A stretch of DNA of 62,632 bases from NCBI GenBank assembly GCA_016795245.1, contig JAEUIA010000055.1:1-62632 (forward strand). Direction: 5' to 3'. This stretch comes from Planctomycetota bacterium (GTDB lineage: Bacteria > Planctomycetota > UBA1135 > GCA-002686595). Shown in pieces: positions 62,611 to 62,632 of this stretch; position 1 is the first letter of the stretch, and each line of letters opens with the position of its first letter. Made by a program: the position numbers and the translations under genes. The notes under the pieces were generated by a model. It did not search any database, was not told the DNA's origin, and was given only the letters and a program-made list of their open reading frames with translations.

Positions 62611-62632
62611 ATGTGGTGCAAACTCGCCGGCG

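Noticed and set aside
1..62632. CRISPR array, rRNA genes, or complete insertion sequences
   Set aside because: No regularly spaced direct repeats, no rRNA-like conserved segments and no transposase or integrase frame were seen.

Overview
The window is GC-rich, densely coded bacterial DNA. It most likely comes from the phylum Planctomycetota. The best clue is the secreted protein at 13792-16119. Its C-terminal region carries an FCFGDGTGTACPCGN-type motif and ends in a VWYRD...NLSNGLYINW block, which I associate with secreted proteins of deep-branching planctomycetes (Poly30-like lineages). Other clues are a WD40 protein with the planctomycete-type N-terminal linker, many secreted amidohydrolase-like proteins with Lys/Asp/Glu-rich tracts, and REP-like intergenic repeats. 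The assignment is an inference from motifs, not a database match.

Layout. 1-6.5 kb: the tail of an unknown coiled-coil protein, tRNA-Arg(CCU), a hemerythrin/c-type cytochrome operon, two FMN split-barrel proteins (one fused to GAF) and two pseudopilin-like proteins. 6.5-8.8 kb: an unusual RNA-rich stretch with a rhodanese gene, a structured repeat-containing 3' region ending in a strong terminator, and two copies of a 108-bp sRNA-like element. 8.8-22 kb: a WD40 protein, a TetR regulator with its palindrome, proS, a 234-bp near-perfect inverted repeat, secreted proteins, a phospholipase-D synthase, a MOSC protein, a TrpD-like protein and an SGNH hydrolase.

22.0-36.9 kb: ten consecutive same-strand genes encode eleven amidohydrolase-like (COG1228-type) domains with signal peptides. 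Only three adjacent members keep the full set of metal ligands. The other seven look like pseudoenzymes, and several carry highly charged lysine/acidic insertions. This array is the most striking feature of the window.

37.3-43.4 kb and 53.7-56.5 kb: two loci for nucleoside breakdown. The first encodes a nucleoside permease, a purine nucleoside phosphorylase, an OPT transporter, a RpiB-like isomerase and DeoC. The second encodes pyrimidine/thymidine phosphorylase, phosphopentomutase and a small acidic protein. Together they could convert imported nucleosides to (deoxy)ribose phosphates and on to glyceraldehyde-3-phosphate and acetaldehyde. The transketolase at 60.2-62.5 kb could handle the pentose phosphates. 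DeoC and RpiB both have N-terminal amphipathic-helix extensions that look like bacterial-microcompartment encapsulation peptides, although no shell gene lies in the window.

The remaining genes include an AlkD-like protein, an ArsR regulator with a small dimeric alpha/beta-barrel partner, two DUF1579 paralogues, an ECF42-type sigma factor with its DGPF/YCII partner, lipoproteins, and a decayed fragment (50.5 kb) of the same C-terminal domain seen at 13.8-16.1 kb.
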